Source of the DNA: Cycas panzhihuaensis | Taxonomy: Eukaryota > Cycadophyta | Direction of reading: 5' to 3' | NCBI GenBank assembly: GCA_023213395.1 | Contig: CM041465.1 | Span: 76,143,741-76,207,740, forward strand | Length of the DNA stretch: 64,000 nucleotides | Part shown: positions 12,231 through 22,488 of the stretch, piece by piece | How positions within the stretch are numbered: the first letter of the stretch is position 1 | Layout of the letters: the number at the start of each line of letters is the position of its first letter | Made by a program: the position numbers and the translations under genes | Notes under the pieces: generated by a model | The model's database searches: none | What the model was told of the DNA's origin: nothing | Seen by the model: the letters and a program-made list of their open reading frames with translations, nothing else

Positions 12231-13720
12231 AATGTTCATTAGGAATGACTTCAAGGTTTTCTCTAAACGTATGAAACTTGATTCTTCCAAGAGCCTTAGT
12301 AAAGATATATGTCACCTGTTCATCTATGCTATAATAAACTAATTCAATGTCATCTACTTGTACTAACTCCCTGATAAATTGATATTATGTTTCAATATGC
12401 TTTGTTCATCCATGAAACACTATATTACGTCATTTAAATTGTACTTTGATTGTCACACATCATGTGTACAGGTTTGTCATGTTTTATTTATAAGTCTTAG
12501 AGTAACTAACATAGCCAAACTATTTTACATGCTCTTGCTATTACTACTTTATATTCTACTTTTGTAGGGATATTATGTTTTATTTCTTGGTACTCCAAAC
12601 AATTGATGTTAATCCCATGCTAAAAGTATAAGAAGATATGGATTTCTTATCATCAACACAACCTGCCCAGTTTAAATCTGTGTAACCAATTGACCTGAAA
12701 TTTATTTAGGACTTATAATATAATCCATAACTAATTATACCTTTTAGGTAACAAAGTATTCTCTTTGTTGTATGTTAATGTGTTACCTTAGGTTCTTATA
12801 TAAACCTAGATACCATGCTTATTTAATGCAAAATATCAAGACAAGTTAACATTAGGTAGATTAAACTATCAATCTGCTGCCTATAAAGTGTAGGATCAAC
12901 TAATGCAGAATCATCGACCTTGGATAGCTTTATTCTAATTTATATTGGTATAGTGAATGCCTTGCAATCATTCATCTTAAACTTTTAAAGCAAATCTAGT
13001 GTATATTTCCTTTAAGATATAAAAATTCCATTTTTGTCTTGCCATACCTCCAAACTTAGGAAGTAATGCATAAGGCCCAAATCAGTCATCTCGAACTCTT
13101 TGCATATGTCATCTTTAAATTTTTATAACAATTGAGAGTCATTTCCTATGTAGACTAAATAATCAACATATAGTCCCATAATAAGTATTAAGTCTCCTTC
13201 AATCTTTATATAAAAGTTAGGATCTAATTGACTTTGTTTGAACCCTTTGTCTCTAAAATATTTATCTATCCTAGAGTACCAAGCTCTAGGTGCTTGTTTT
13301 AATCCATACAAGGATTCCTTGAGTTTGTATACCTTGTTTTCCTCCCCCTTAACTTCAAAGACTTATGGTTGTTGGATATAGATATTCTCTTCTATATATC
13401 CATTTAGGAAGGCACTTCATTTGTTGGACAATCCATCTATTTTATGCAACAAAACTCAACATAAGACGTATTATCTCTATTTGAGTTACAGGAACAAATA
13501 TTTCATTATAGTTGATTCCTTCAATTTGAGCATATCCTTTAGCTATTAGCCATGCTTTATGCTCATCAATAGATCCATCATATCTTGATTTTGTTTTGTA
13601 AATCCATTTGGTGATAATTGTTGATTTATTTAGAAGAAGGTTAACTAGTTCCCATGTGTCATTCTTGACCAAAGCATTGCACACCTCCTACATTATATTT
13701 TACCATTCCTATTTAGTATT
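12231..13720 (-). pseudogene. Ty1/copia reverse transcriptase and RNase H of element A
   Basis: Copies element RNA into DNA. Reading down the minus strand from 13684: NDTWELVNLL, TKWIYKTK and HKAWLIAKGYAQIEGINYNE (13442-13684) form the RT N-terminus. [19 protein letters not shown] through LYVDYLVYIGNDS (13123-13311) is the palm, followed by FKDDICKEFEMTDLGLMHYF. RNase H follows as IGYTDLNWAGCVDDKKSISS (about 12550-12720). The catalytic YVDD is YVDY at 13159-13170. Frameshifts and stops separate the pieces, so the enzyme is dead. The copy at 38540-40030 reads YVDE at the same site. The domain order gag-PR-IN-RT-RNaseH is that of Ty1/copia. Confidence 0.9.
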
Positions 13721-14782
13721 AGCCTCTTCAAAGGTATGAGGCTCATATGAGTCCATGACTTGGCTCATTAAAATAAAGTTGACCCTATTGGAGTGTATAG
13801 ATCTCTTTCAAAATTGTTATCAAGCATATTCACTAGGTCATATTGTCTTTGTACCCACTTTGGAACATTGTGACTGAATGAGGAAAGTCTAACCTCATTA
13901 GGACTTGACCCATATTGTGTTGGCACATTTAATGGTGCATTTATCAATGTAGGACGTGAATCAAACTCTACCATGATATTCTTCCCTTTATCTTTTTTAA
14001 CTTCTACCATGATATTTTTCCCTTTGTCCTTTTCAACTTCTACTTTATAATAATCGTCCTCTTTGAAGATAATATCTCTACTCATGATTATCTTCTTTTC
14101 CTTGGGGTCAAATAATTTATAGGATCTAGTTGAATCACAATATCCTATAAATATGTATTTAGTATATTTATTATTTGGTTTTGTTCTCTTTTGCTCAAGT
14201 ATATGAGCAAATGCTAGACAACCAAAGATTCTCAAGTGGTGAATACTTGGCTTGTGTCTTGTCTAAGCTTTTTTTGGTGTAACCCACATAAGGGCCTTAG
14301 TGGTACACCTATTTAATAGATAAATGATTGTGTGTATAACATCCACCCAAAATTCATGCCCAAGTTACTTGTCCTTAAGCATACACCTTACCATCTCAAC
14401 AATGGTCTTATTCTTTCTTTCAGCTATTCCATTTTGTTATGGAGTATATAGATTAATATATTATTGCCTTAAGGCCATGATGGATACAAAAATCTTTGAA
14501 TTCATTTAAAGTGAATTCCCCACCTTGTCTGATTTAAGAGAGAGGATTTGATATCCACTTTATTTTTTCATAAAAGATTTTAAGTCAATAAAGCATTGAT
14601 AAGTATGTAATTTGAACTTTAGAAAATATACCCAAGTTTTTTTTTGTAAAGTCATCAATGAACATCATGAAATATTTAGCTCCTCCAAATGAGGATACAT
14701 CTATAGGACCATAAAATTCTATGTATACTAATTGGAGGGGACCCTATGCTCTATAATTGTTATCTAGAAAGCTCTCTCTATG
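13721..14782 (-). pseudogene. Ty1/copia integrase of element A
   Basis: The core begins near 14740 with YIEFYGPID, where copia integrases have Asp (TDxxGP) and here Glu stands. FIDDFTKK and LKSDKVGN keep the second catalytic Asp. NGIAERKNKTIVEM carries the catalytic Glu at 14419-14421. LGHEFWVDVIHTIIYL and MRIFGCLAFAHILEQ follow. The C-terminal region (13768-14235) reads NKYTKYIFIGYC, SYKLFDPKEKKIIMSRDIIF and contains a duplicated VEVKKDKGKNIMVE segment. Frames change several times, and a stop follows MLKDK. It is clearly integrase and inactive. Confidence 0.85.
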
Positions 14783-15340
14783 TTACTTTCCAAGTAGACA
14801 CTCTTCACATATTTCTTTATCTCCTCTAATGATAGGTAAACATTCAACCATCTCCATTCTTTTCATTACGGCCAAGCTACTATAACTTAAATGGCCAAAT
14901 CGTTTATGCCATGTGTCACTTCCAACTTTAGTAGAGGCTTTCAATGTATAGATATCTATTAGAGGAATAACTAGCTTAAATAGTTGATCACTAGTTACTT
15001 GTCCCTTAGCTATAATGGCTTTGTTCATACTTTTGTCTTTGATTATGTATTTTTTATTATTGGAGATGACCTTATAATCATGTTCCATTATTTGTCCTAC
15101 TGAAAGAAAGTTCTTTTTCAAGGCAAGTATCTGTAGTACATCATCAATATACCTAGATTGTCCTAATTTTATGGTGATGGTAATATTGCCTTTACCAGTT
15201 GACTAATGTAAAGTGTTGTCTCCAAACATGATCATCTCTCTTTTGGTTCTATCAATAGTTTTAAAGATTTCCTCCTTATGCATCATATGAGTTGAGCATC
15301 TTGAATCTATATAGAAGCTATCTTCTTCTTCATTGGCTAT
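14783..15340 (-). pseudogene. Copia protease end and GAG-pre-integrase domain of element A
   Basis: An aspartic protease motif reads YIDSRCSTHMMHKEEIF at about 15280-15312. The catalytic Asp is kept but DSG has become DSR by a G-to-A change, which should abolish the active-site turn. An open stretch of 112 codons (14783-15121) gives KKNFLSVGQIMEHDYKVI, then STKVGSDTWHKRFGHLSYSS and ICEECLLGK. This is the histidine/cysteine zinc-binding GAG-pre-integrase domain that precedes integrase. The frame is preserved exactly in the copy at 41062-41400. Confidence 0.85.
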
Positions 15341-15399
15341 AAGACTTGATAAGAAAAGTCTATCATTTTCTATACTTTTAGTTATGTTATTTGCACTTC

Positions 15400-15860
15400 C
15401 TTTTTATTGGTTTGCATTTTAAAAAAAATAACAGTCTTCCATATATCCAATTTTATGGCACTATAAGCATTGTATTAGTCCTTTATTCCTTTGACTATGG
15501 CTTCTACTTCTAGAGGATCATCTACTTCTAGAGGTTGATCTACCTCTTTCAAAAGATGGGGTTTGATTTTACCCTTGGCAACCCATATGATTTAGTCCTT
15601 AAAAGCATTGATTTTGACTTAGATAACTCTCTTATCCTTGAAAATGATTATATCCATGGCAATAATGATTTTATTCTTGCATTCTACCTTTATTGTTGAA
15701 GTTATTCCTCCCTTGGTACCTTAGATTTGGTGGTTGGTATCTTTGAGGGAGGTTCTTGATATTATTACCTTAATTATTAATATCTAGGATTGGACTCTAA
15801 ATATGTCCTTCGGTTCCTAGGTTTTGATTCTTAATATGATTGTTGATTCCTTTCTCCTCT
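15400..15860 (-). pseudogene. Nucleocapsid region of element A: RS-rich linker and CCHC knuckle
   Basis: On the minus strand an arginine/serine-rich tract (SFERGRSTSRSR, then SSRSRSHSQRNKG, about 15480-15560) precedes a degenerate RNA-binding zinc knuckle at 15431-15469. The knuckle reads C-L-stop-C-H-K-I-G-Y-M-E-D-C: the His is Tyr, the last spacing is one residue short, and a TAG interrupts it. Element B has a similar basic tract and knuckle. Confidence 0.6.
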
Positions 15861-16532
15861 TCTAGGGAATGGATCCCTCTCCCTAAAACTTTGTCCTTGG
15901 TTACTTTGCTTAAATCTTGCCTTTGTGGCAAAGGCATATTCTAAGGTTTCTTATCCTTCTTTCTTCTCTTCTACAGTAAGGAGCATGGCACTCAATTGCT
16001 CGATCTTAGGGGTACTTAGGTCCTTTAAAAATTTGATACTTGTAGCTACCATTTCAAATCATTTAAATTCTCTAATACATCTTAATATTCTTTCTACAAC
16101 TCTTTGTTTGATTAATACTTTTCTAAGGGATCTTATCTGGTTGATTAGGTCTTGGACCTTAGTAATGAATTCATTAACAGACTCTCTTGGTGACATCTTT
16201 AAATTTTTAAACTTTCTTCTAAGGGATTGAAGCTTGGTTGAGACAACTCCTTCATAGATCAGTTTTAAAGTGTCCCAAGCTTCCTTTAATGTAGTGGCTT
16301 TGCTCACTCTAGGAAATATATAGTCTTCTAGAGCATAGAAAATAAGAGCTAAGGCTTTATTGTCCTTCTTAACACATTCTCTGTAAACTATTTTATCATC
16401 CAAAGTGGTATTTTCTCTAAGTTTATGAAATCTTTCCTCAACAAATTCCCACATATGTTTGGCTATAAAAATAAGATTCATCCTCTTATTCTAATTAAAG
16501 AAATTGATTCCATCAAATTTGGATATAATCAT
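15861..16532 (-). pseudogene. Copia gag (UBN2-type) of element A
   Basis: Gag forms the particle that packages element RNA. The start is taken at the ATG whose complement is 16530-16532, giving MIISKFDGINFFN then a TAG in place of the conserved Trp. The longest open piece (16059-16481) reads HMWEFVEERFHKLREN, KDNKALALIFYALEDYIF, LKEAWDTLKLIYEGV and LQSLRRKFKNLKMSPRESVN, which is typical of the copia UBN2/DUF4219 gag. The homologous gag of element B starts with MASSFINVTIPKFDINNF, in the same place relative to the leader. Confidence 0.8.
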
Positions 16533-18814
16533 ATTTTCAAGGGTTATTTCTATTGTAACTCAACTATGTTTTAGTGTATCCTAAAAGTTTTAAATTTATT
16601 TGTGTTATATCTACCTAGGGGGTTTCTAATATAGAGTTATATGTCTTAAGGTTTCTAAGGAATGCTCTTAGTTACTATCCTGTCTAATGGCATCTACCCA
16701 TAAGTGGCAAACTAGGGACCTAATACATTGGTACGTGAGCTCAAGGCTCAATATACCTCAGTACGTAAGTTGCAAAGAAGGTTAAAGACCTTCCTAATTT
16801 GTTGGTCCACCTACGTCGATCCTGTACTTAGTGATAGATCTAACATTGAGAACTTGACCAACTAAGACACTCACCCCCTTTAGGTCTATCTTTGTCTCCA
16901 AACTCTAAAAGGAAAAATATTCTCCACCTCAGCCTACCACCAAATACACTTGATATCCAATAGTTTTCTCAAAAACTTAGAGTACACCAAAGGTGTGTAT
17001 GGGGTGGTAACTTCAGGGGTCTTAATCATTCCCTTTGCAAGGCTAAAAATTAAGGTGGTTAATTCAAGAGTTATCTTGTTTAATGTAAAAAATTTAATCT
17101 CAAATGTGGTCTTCTTTACAAGCAATGATTCGTTTTACTAATAATTAAAAATTTTAAAATATTCACAATGAAATGAAATGAAATCAACTCAAATGAAATA
17201 TAAATGAGTCAAATAGTACTAAATGAAATAAATTGAAATAGAAAAAGGGTTTAGAATGCTCTTATTTGTATAAAATTGACCCAGATTATTTACTTCTCTT
17301 TCAAGAGCAAACCTACATCAAATTAGCCAAAAAATATTCATAAGTTTAAATAATGAACTGAAATCTGCTATCAATAGTTAGTACAATAATATATCATCAA
17401 TATCCTTGAATAAATTTGAGAAATGCTCAAATAAGGACCAATTAGATAAGTTAATTTTTGCAACTCAAAAAACCTACAAAATAACTTTAAATCAATGTCA
17501 AACTGATTCTAAAATATAGAACTCTGAGTGAGCTTTCTAACAGTTTAAATCATTCAAAAAATGGACTCCTAGTTTGAAAGATACTAAGAAAATAGTATAG
17601 ACACCTTGTTATGGATAAAAATAAAAAAGAGAGGTCCTTAAGCCCCTTAACAAGATGGCCCCTGGTCACTAGGTTATTGCATGTGACCATCTACTAGGCT
17701 GTGAAAGGGGTTGCAAATTCTAAAGAATAAGAAATATGACTAATTTTTTCAAAATCTAAAATTATGAAATTTAACTTATTTGAGTTTCAAATATGTCCCT
17801 TTTTAAGAGGATAGGATCATAGGGGCCATAATGTCACCATTTTCTGGCAAATGAAGGGGGTTGAACTCTAAATTTAATTAAATTTAATTAAATTTAATTT
17901 AAACTATATAAAAAATATAAGAAAAGTAAATTTTTAATGAAAAAATAATCACAAAGAGTTCGTGTGACTCACAGAGGAAGTTTAATTGATTAAATTGATC
18001 AAAAAGGAGCACTAAAACACATAAAAACTAATCAATTAGATCGATAGAGGATGGACACCTATAAATGTGGTAAAATTTTGAGAAAAATAAATGAAAAATA
18101 TTTAAAATGTTGGATGGTAGTGTGTTTCAGTAGATAGAGAGATAAATGATCTTACAGAAGAAATATCTCAATGATGGGGCAACAATTTTCTAAATCATCT
18201 ATTATGTAGTGAAGTAGATTTAGCAAAGATCAAAACGAGCAGTTGTGTGCTTATGTTTCATTTGTTTGTTAAAGAACGAGAATCTATTGAAGTAAGGTCT
18301 CCTTGTTAAACCTGAAACTAAAAGTAAAAAACAATGAAATTAAAAAAAGAATTCTTAAGATCTGATTAAAAAACTCCTCCAAATTGATGTTGAGCTTCAT
18401 ATAATCAATGTATTTATAAAACAATGTTGGTTAGCAGATCAAAAAATTGCCACATGGGCTATACAAAATACACAGTGTGCACAGATAGACGGAGAAATAT
18501 GTGTAATAAAAATTATAAAAAAATCAAATGTTTAACTATATGAAATGACCTTAGCATATGAAATAATATTGATCGATGAACATTGAGATGCCCTACAATA
18601 GTCTGAGAACACAAACATACCACACACAGCTACAAATACTATAAAAACCTGCTAGTTTATGGATTATATCAAGTGCACAATACAATATCATGAATGTATA
18701 AATAATATTAAATGAAAACTATGTAAAAACTATATAAAATGAACAAATATTGAAATATATCAAACAATAAATTGTCATGATGCTTCATGGCCCTAAATCG
18801 ATGCATTGTGATAT
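16533..18814 (-). mobile_element. Leader of element A
   Basis: About 2.3 kb lie between primer site and gag with no coding function seen. Two parts are shared with element B: the block 16600-17060 (B 33190-33610) just upstream of gag, and the GGTCAC...GTGACC inverted repeat at 17664-17688. A triple AAATTTAATT repeat sits at about 17871-17900. Short frames on both strands near 16934-17141 overlap the conserved block but are not kept intact in B. Confidence 0.65.
17664..17688. other. Leader inverted repeat of element A
   Basis: GGTCAC and GTGACC are perfect complementary arms around a 13-base spacer. The same arms occur in B (31308-31330) and, degraded, in E. Confidence 0.6.
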
Positions 18815-18826
18815 CAATTATTAGCT
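18815..18826 (-). other. Primer-binding site of element A
   Basis: The minus strand reads TGATATCACAAT where TGGTATCAGAGC is expected. It is degenerate but correctly placed two bases from the LTR end at 18829. Confidence 0.45.
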
Positions 18827-18828
18827 CA

Positions 18829-19086
18829 AGGGTAGAGCAGAACTAAGATTATAAGATATACATTACAAAATAAATAAAATTTTCGTATAAAGTTGGCGGT
18901 GTTAAGAAACACCTTTGGACCATGAGGCCCGTTTAAATAGTCAGGTTGTTAAGTTGTCCCTACATTTACCGATGCTTGGTGTTAATAAACACCATTAAAA
19001 TATTTGGGTAGTAGGTCAGCTAAGGTGGCTGGAGTCAGCTCCACACTTTCCAATGCTGCCACATTACCCTAATGATCATTATTCCA
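18829..19086 (-). mobile_element. Middle LTR of the A compound
   Basis: This is the 5' LTR for the main A internal region and at the same time the 3' LTR for the deleted one (19087-19829), since both a primer site (18815) and a polypurine tract (19087-19100) flank it. An R-region stem GGTGTT/AACACC with a four-base loop lies at 18898-18913. Confidence 0.75.
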
Positions 19087-19829
19087 TTATTCTCCCCCAT
19101 AGTATTCATTAGGAATGACTCTAAGCTTGTCTTTGAACTTGTGAAACTTGATTCTGCCAAGAACCTTAGTGAAGATGTCTACCACCTATTCATTTATGCT
19201 TCAGTAAACCAATTTAATCTTGCCTGCTTGTACTAACTCCCTGATAAAGTGATATTGTATTTCAATATGCTTCGATTATCCATGAAATACTAGATTATGT
19301 GTCATTTGAATTGTACTTTGATTGTCACACATCATGTGTGTAGGTCCATCATATTTCATTTGCAAGTCTTAGAGTAACCGATGTAGCCAAATTATTTCAC
19401 ATACTCATGCTACTGCTACTTTATATTCTACTTCTACATTAGATAAGGATACCGTGTTTTGTTTCTTAGTACTCCAAGCAATTAATGTTGATTCCATGTT
19501 GAAAGCGTAACTAGATGTAGATTTTCTATCATCAACACAACTTGCCCAGTTTGAATGTGTGTAACCAATCAACCTGAAATTTATCAAGGACTTATAATGT
19601 AATCCATAACTAATTGATAGCCTTTTAAGATTTATATCAAAACAGAAATTATACTACTATACTGTTATAGGGTAACGTAGGCCTCATTTTTTCTGAGTAA
19701 CATCTGTGGTGGATAAAAAATTTATTCTTATCCCATTGACTTTACTTTATTGAAAATAAGTACCAAATAAAAGTGTATTTGAACTAAAAGAAATTATATA
19801 CAATATGTACACTATGTACAAGATCCAAT
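19087..19829 (-). pseudogene. Partial second internal region of A with copia RNase H
   Basis: After the polypurine tract, minus-strand RNase H is open from 19587 to 19405: LIGYTHSNWASCVDDRKSTS, ESTLIAWSTKKQNTVSLSN, EVEYKVAVA. These are the canonical copia GYSDSDWAG...KSTSG and SSAEAEY blocks. Near 19620 the sequence leaves RNase H and passes directly to the 5' end of a leader, ending AAGATCCAAT before the outer LTR. RT, integrase, protease and gag are thus deleted. The copy at 45654-45836 differs at only a few residues. Confidence 0.8.
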
Positions 19830-20098
19830 TGTTAGCTCAAGGGCATAGCAGAACTGAGATTATAAGGTATACATTACAAAATAAACAAATTTTCCATATA
19901 GAAGTGACAATATTGAGAAATATCTTTAGGCCATAAGGCCCATTTAAATAATCAGGTCATCGGATTGCCCCAATGTCTACCAATGCTTGGTATTAATAAA
20001 CATCATTAAAATATTTGGGTAGTGGGTTGGCTAGAATAACTGGAGTTAGCTCCACACCCCCCCAATGCTGCCACATTGCCCTAATGATCATTATTCCA
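19830..20098 (-). mobile_element. Outer 5' LTR of the A compound
   Basis: Starts TGTTAGCTCAAGGGCATAGC and ends ATTATTCCA on the plus strand, the same ends as the other A LTRs. After it comes unrelated sequence (CCAACCAAGTCC), so this is the outer edge of the compound. No convincing target-site duplication was found against the other edge near 11950. Confidence 0.75.
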
Positions 20099-20131
20099 CC
20101 AACCAAGTCCTTCTTGTGAGGCTAGTATGAC

Positions 20132-20415
20132 TCACCACAATAATTGTTGATTACCATTTATTAATATAAAATATTATATACATTTAGAGATGATTTTTCC
20201 CATTCATGGGTTTTCAACGTTAAACATGGTATTATATATGGTGTTTGCAAGATTGACTCTTTGTCTTTATTCTTATTCATTTATTATATTTATTAGATGG
20301 TTAATTGATCATATGATTACATTTTCTCTTACTTCATTACATTAAATTGTTATTTTGTACAATAAACTTTAACATGGTATCCCACCTTCTGTATAAGTCA
20401 TACATAAATTTTAAT
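20132..20415 (+). mobile_element. C-type LTR fragment
   Basis: Closely follows the 5' LTR of element C from about its base 50 to its end, including CATTCATGG, a GGTATTATATATGGTGTTTG stretch and CTTCTGTATAAGTCA. The first ~50 bases are missing. It stops where the gypsy RT relic begins. Confidence 0.65.
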
Positions 20416-20417
20416 AG

Positions 20418-20980
20418 TTCAATTAAAGGTATTGGGAATGGGTTGGTCTTTGTGAAATTATTAAATGCTATAAAATCCACACAGATACTTAGCTCAATAT
20501 TTTTCTTCTTTGCTATTACTATGAGACTCACTCATTCACTATCTATAATTGAATAAATGCATCCATCATTTACTAGCTTTTTTACTTCCTCTTGTATATT
20601 CTTTATGTACTTGGAGTATAGTGTGCATGGTTTCTATCACATTAGCTTTACTCCTTCTTTCAGCTTAATCCTCATTAATCCAACATGTTCAGGGATTCCT
20701 TTTAAGTCCTTGTTATGTCCAATCAAAAACATCATAGAATTTCTCAAAAAGCTCATGTACCTAGACCACAATATCATCTATCAATTATTCACTTGTATAA
20801 ATATTCTTCAAATCATTGTTTGTGCCTACTTTCAAGGATTCCTTTTAAATCCTTTCTAAGTCCAAATAAAAACATCACAGAATTCCTTGAAAAGCTCACA
20901 TACCTAAGCCCCAATATCAACTATTAATTATTCACTTAATATGAATATTCTTCAAATCATCGTTTGTGCCTAGATTGTAT
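20418..20980 (-). pseudogene. Ty3/gypsy reverse transcriptase relic (N-terminal part)
   Basis: The minus strand gives the classic plant gypsy RT entry: YDVFDWT.QGLKGIPEHV (usually DVFAWxYxDLKGIPP), then SKYIKNIQEEVKKLVNDGCI, YSIIDSE.VSLIVIAKKKN (SEWVSPIVxVPKKN with the Trp turned into a stop) and LSICVDFIAFNNFTKTNPFP with IPLIELL. It breaks off at about 20418 where the C-type LTR fragment starts, so the catalytic YxDD part is absent. Stops at the Trp positions and an internal tandem duplication make it inactive. Confidence 0.85.
20693..20972. repeat. 143 bp direct tandem duplication within the gypsy RT relic
   Basis: The segment starting GGATTCCTTTTAA at 20693 repeats at 20836, including TCAAAAAG or TGAAAAGCTCA, ATTATTCACTT and TTCTTCAAATCAT blocks. 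Both units encode the same protein region on the minus strand, so the duplication arose within the element. Confidence 0.75.
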
Positions 20981-21228
20981 TAGGATAATGCCCATTCACA
21001 TATCAATATTCAATCTTGATAGTTTAACTACAAACACTCCACATGTACCTAACATGTCAAGGCAATGGTTAACTTTGAGTTGTATGCCAATGCTTGTTAT
21101 CATTCCACCTATTTATCAAACAGAATCAATGACCTCGATGTTCATCAAAACCACTCCTCTGTTGGTGAATTTATTCCCTTCTTTGTACTTGTATGGTGAA
21201 GTCAAGTTGAGGCCTCACCACCACCGTT
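20981..21228 (-). other. Probable upstream gypsy sequence, unassigned
   Basis: This lies between the RT relic and the GC-rich island. No protease motif was identified. Two short frames are present, one on each strand, and neither is convincing. Confidence 0.25.
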
Positions 21229-21912
21229 TAGTATGAAAGCCATTTTCTTCAAAATTTGGTGCTCCGTGGAGAGATGCACCTGATCTATGTTTTCTGTTTT
21301 CAAGCGCTCCATACTCGTGGCATTTAGTGTTCTTGTTCGTGGGAGGCTGGGAAGCCTATGCCATTCATGTGTGTGGTATGTTTGAATTGCCGTTGATTGG
21401 CAATCCATAACCAAATGTGACTCTTCATTTTAAGTTTGTCAGTTGGTGGTATGATGTTTGTGTCATCCCTGACATCCGTCCCTCTGGGCACTTCATTCTC
21501 GCTGCCCATACGCGAGATCAGATGCGTCCAACCACAAAACATCCCATTCCCACGTTGAAATCTGTGAAAAGGCGCTCAGTGTGCAGTGCTGGTGCTCTTG
21601 GGTACTCCTCGACGTGCTCCTGCTCCTACGCGTTGAAATCTGTGGTGTACAAAGGCAGTCATTACATGGTCCCACAACTGTTACGGATCAGTCATCCAGC
21701 GCACTGCTACCTTACATCTCCATGTTGACCATTCTTCTGTCACATGTGTTGCTACCACGGCCACGTACCGTCGCTGAAGTTCAAGACCCCGGAGAGGGTT
21801 ATCATGTTGTCCGCATCTTCATCTTCAAATCTGCAGACGTCGCACGAAAACATACAAAAAATTGTAGGCAGAAGATATCCAAACGCCCAACAAAATGTAG
21901 GCAGGACGGACT
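21229..21912. other. GC-rich island, possible captured host gene fragment
   Basis: The composition changes sharply to roughly half GC from about 21229 to 21912 and then reverts. Several overlapping frames of 60-126 codons exist on both strands simply because stop codons are rarer here. The longest (21581-21961, plus) has no family I recognise. The segment is near-identical in the second copy (47477-48162). The only recognisable piece is the AAA-ATPase-like stretch listed separately. Confidence 0.45.
21752..21835 (-). pseudogene. Possible BCS1-like AAA-ATPase exon fragment
   Basis: On the minus strand 28 codons read an acidic lead (FEDEDADN) followed by MITLSGVLNFSDGTW and then a stop. Plant BCS1/OM66-type AAA-ATPases carry an acidic linker followed by VTLSGLLNFIDGLWS, which forms part of the ATPase core. 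The match is short, the following residues do not continue the family, and no Walker A is seen nearby, so this is a tentative fragment, not a gene. The same bases are also open on the plus strand. Confidence 0.3.
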
Positions 21913-22488
21913 TTTTTTTCTTTTAACATATATATATATTTTTGATATCACAAAAACTTAATGAAATTGAATTCCATTTTAATTCCAAAGCAGGATAGCC
22001 TCCCATTCCTCAATACGTAGGTTATGTGAAGAACACGGTATGATGAGGGCATTATTTTTCAAAGAGGCTACCATCTAGTCTTAAGATTTGTGTACTTACT
22101 GCTATGTTTACTAACACAACTTTTACCTATAGTCTCTATTTTTCAAGTCACTTAAATTGTTATAATCTTTACTTATGTAATTTTAAAACAGATAATCACA
22201 TGAACTATATTTAGATTTGACTTATATCAAATTTTTAAAGTTTGAAATTAATTCAAATTGTAGACTTTTTACAAGTTGATCAAAATGTAAAACATTACAA
22301 AATTTGTTTATTGTACTCCAATCAATTAATAGAAAATTACTATTTAGAAGTGTAGTTTTAATTCAAACATTAGTGTTTGTTCCAAAGTTGAAATAGGGAT
22401 AATTTAGTACATCATTTGTTATTGTTGGTGTAATTTTTCTATCATTCACCTTTATGTTTCAAATAAATTTTGCACAATATCCTCAAGT
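21913..22488. other. No gene seen upstream of element D gag
   Basis: AT-rich DNA, probably leader of element D. I could not find a primer-binding site or LTR end for D here. Confidence 0.3.

Noticed and set aside
15925-16230. 101-codon plus-strand frame
   Set aside because: Exactly antisense to the copia gag of element A; its composition is the mirror of gag codons.
20557-20859. 100-codon plus-strand frame and its overlapping neighbour to 20927
   Set aside because: Antisense to the gypsy RT entry, which is strongly recognisable on the minus strand; the repeat of protein segments is explained by the 143 bp duplication.
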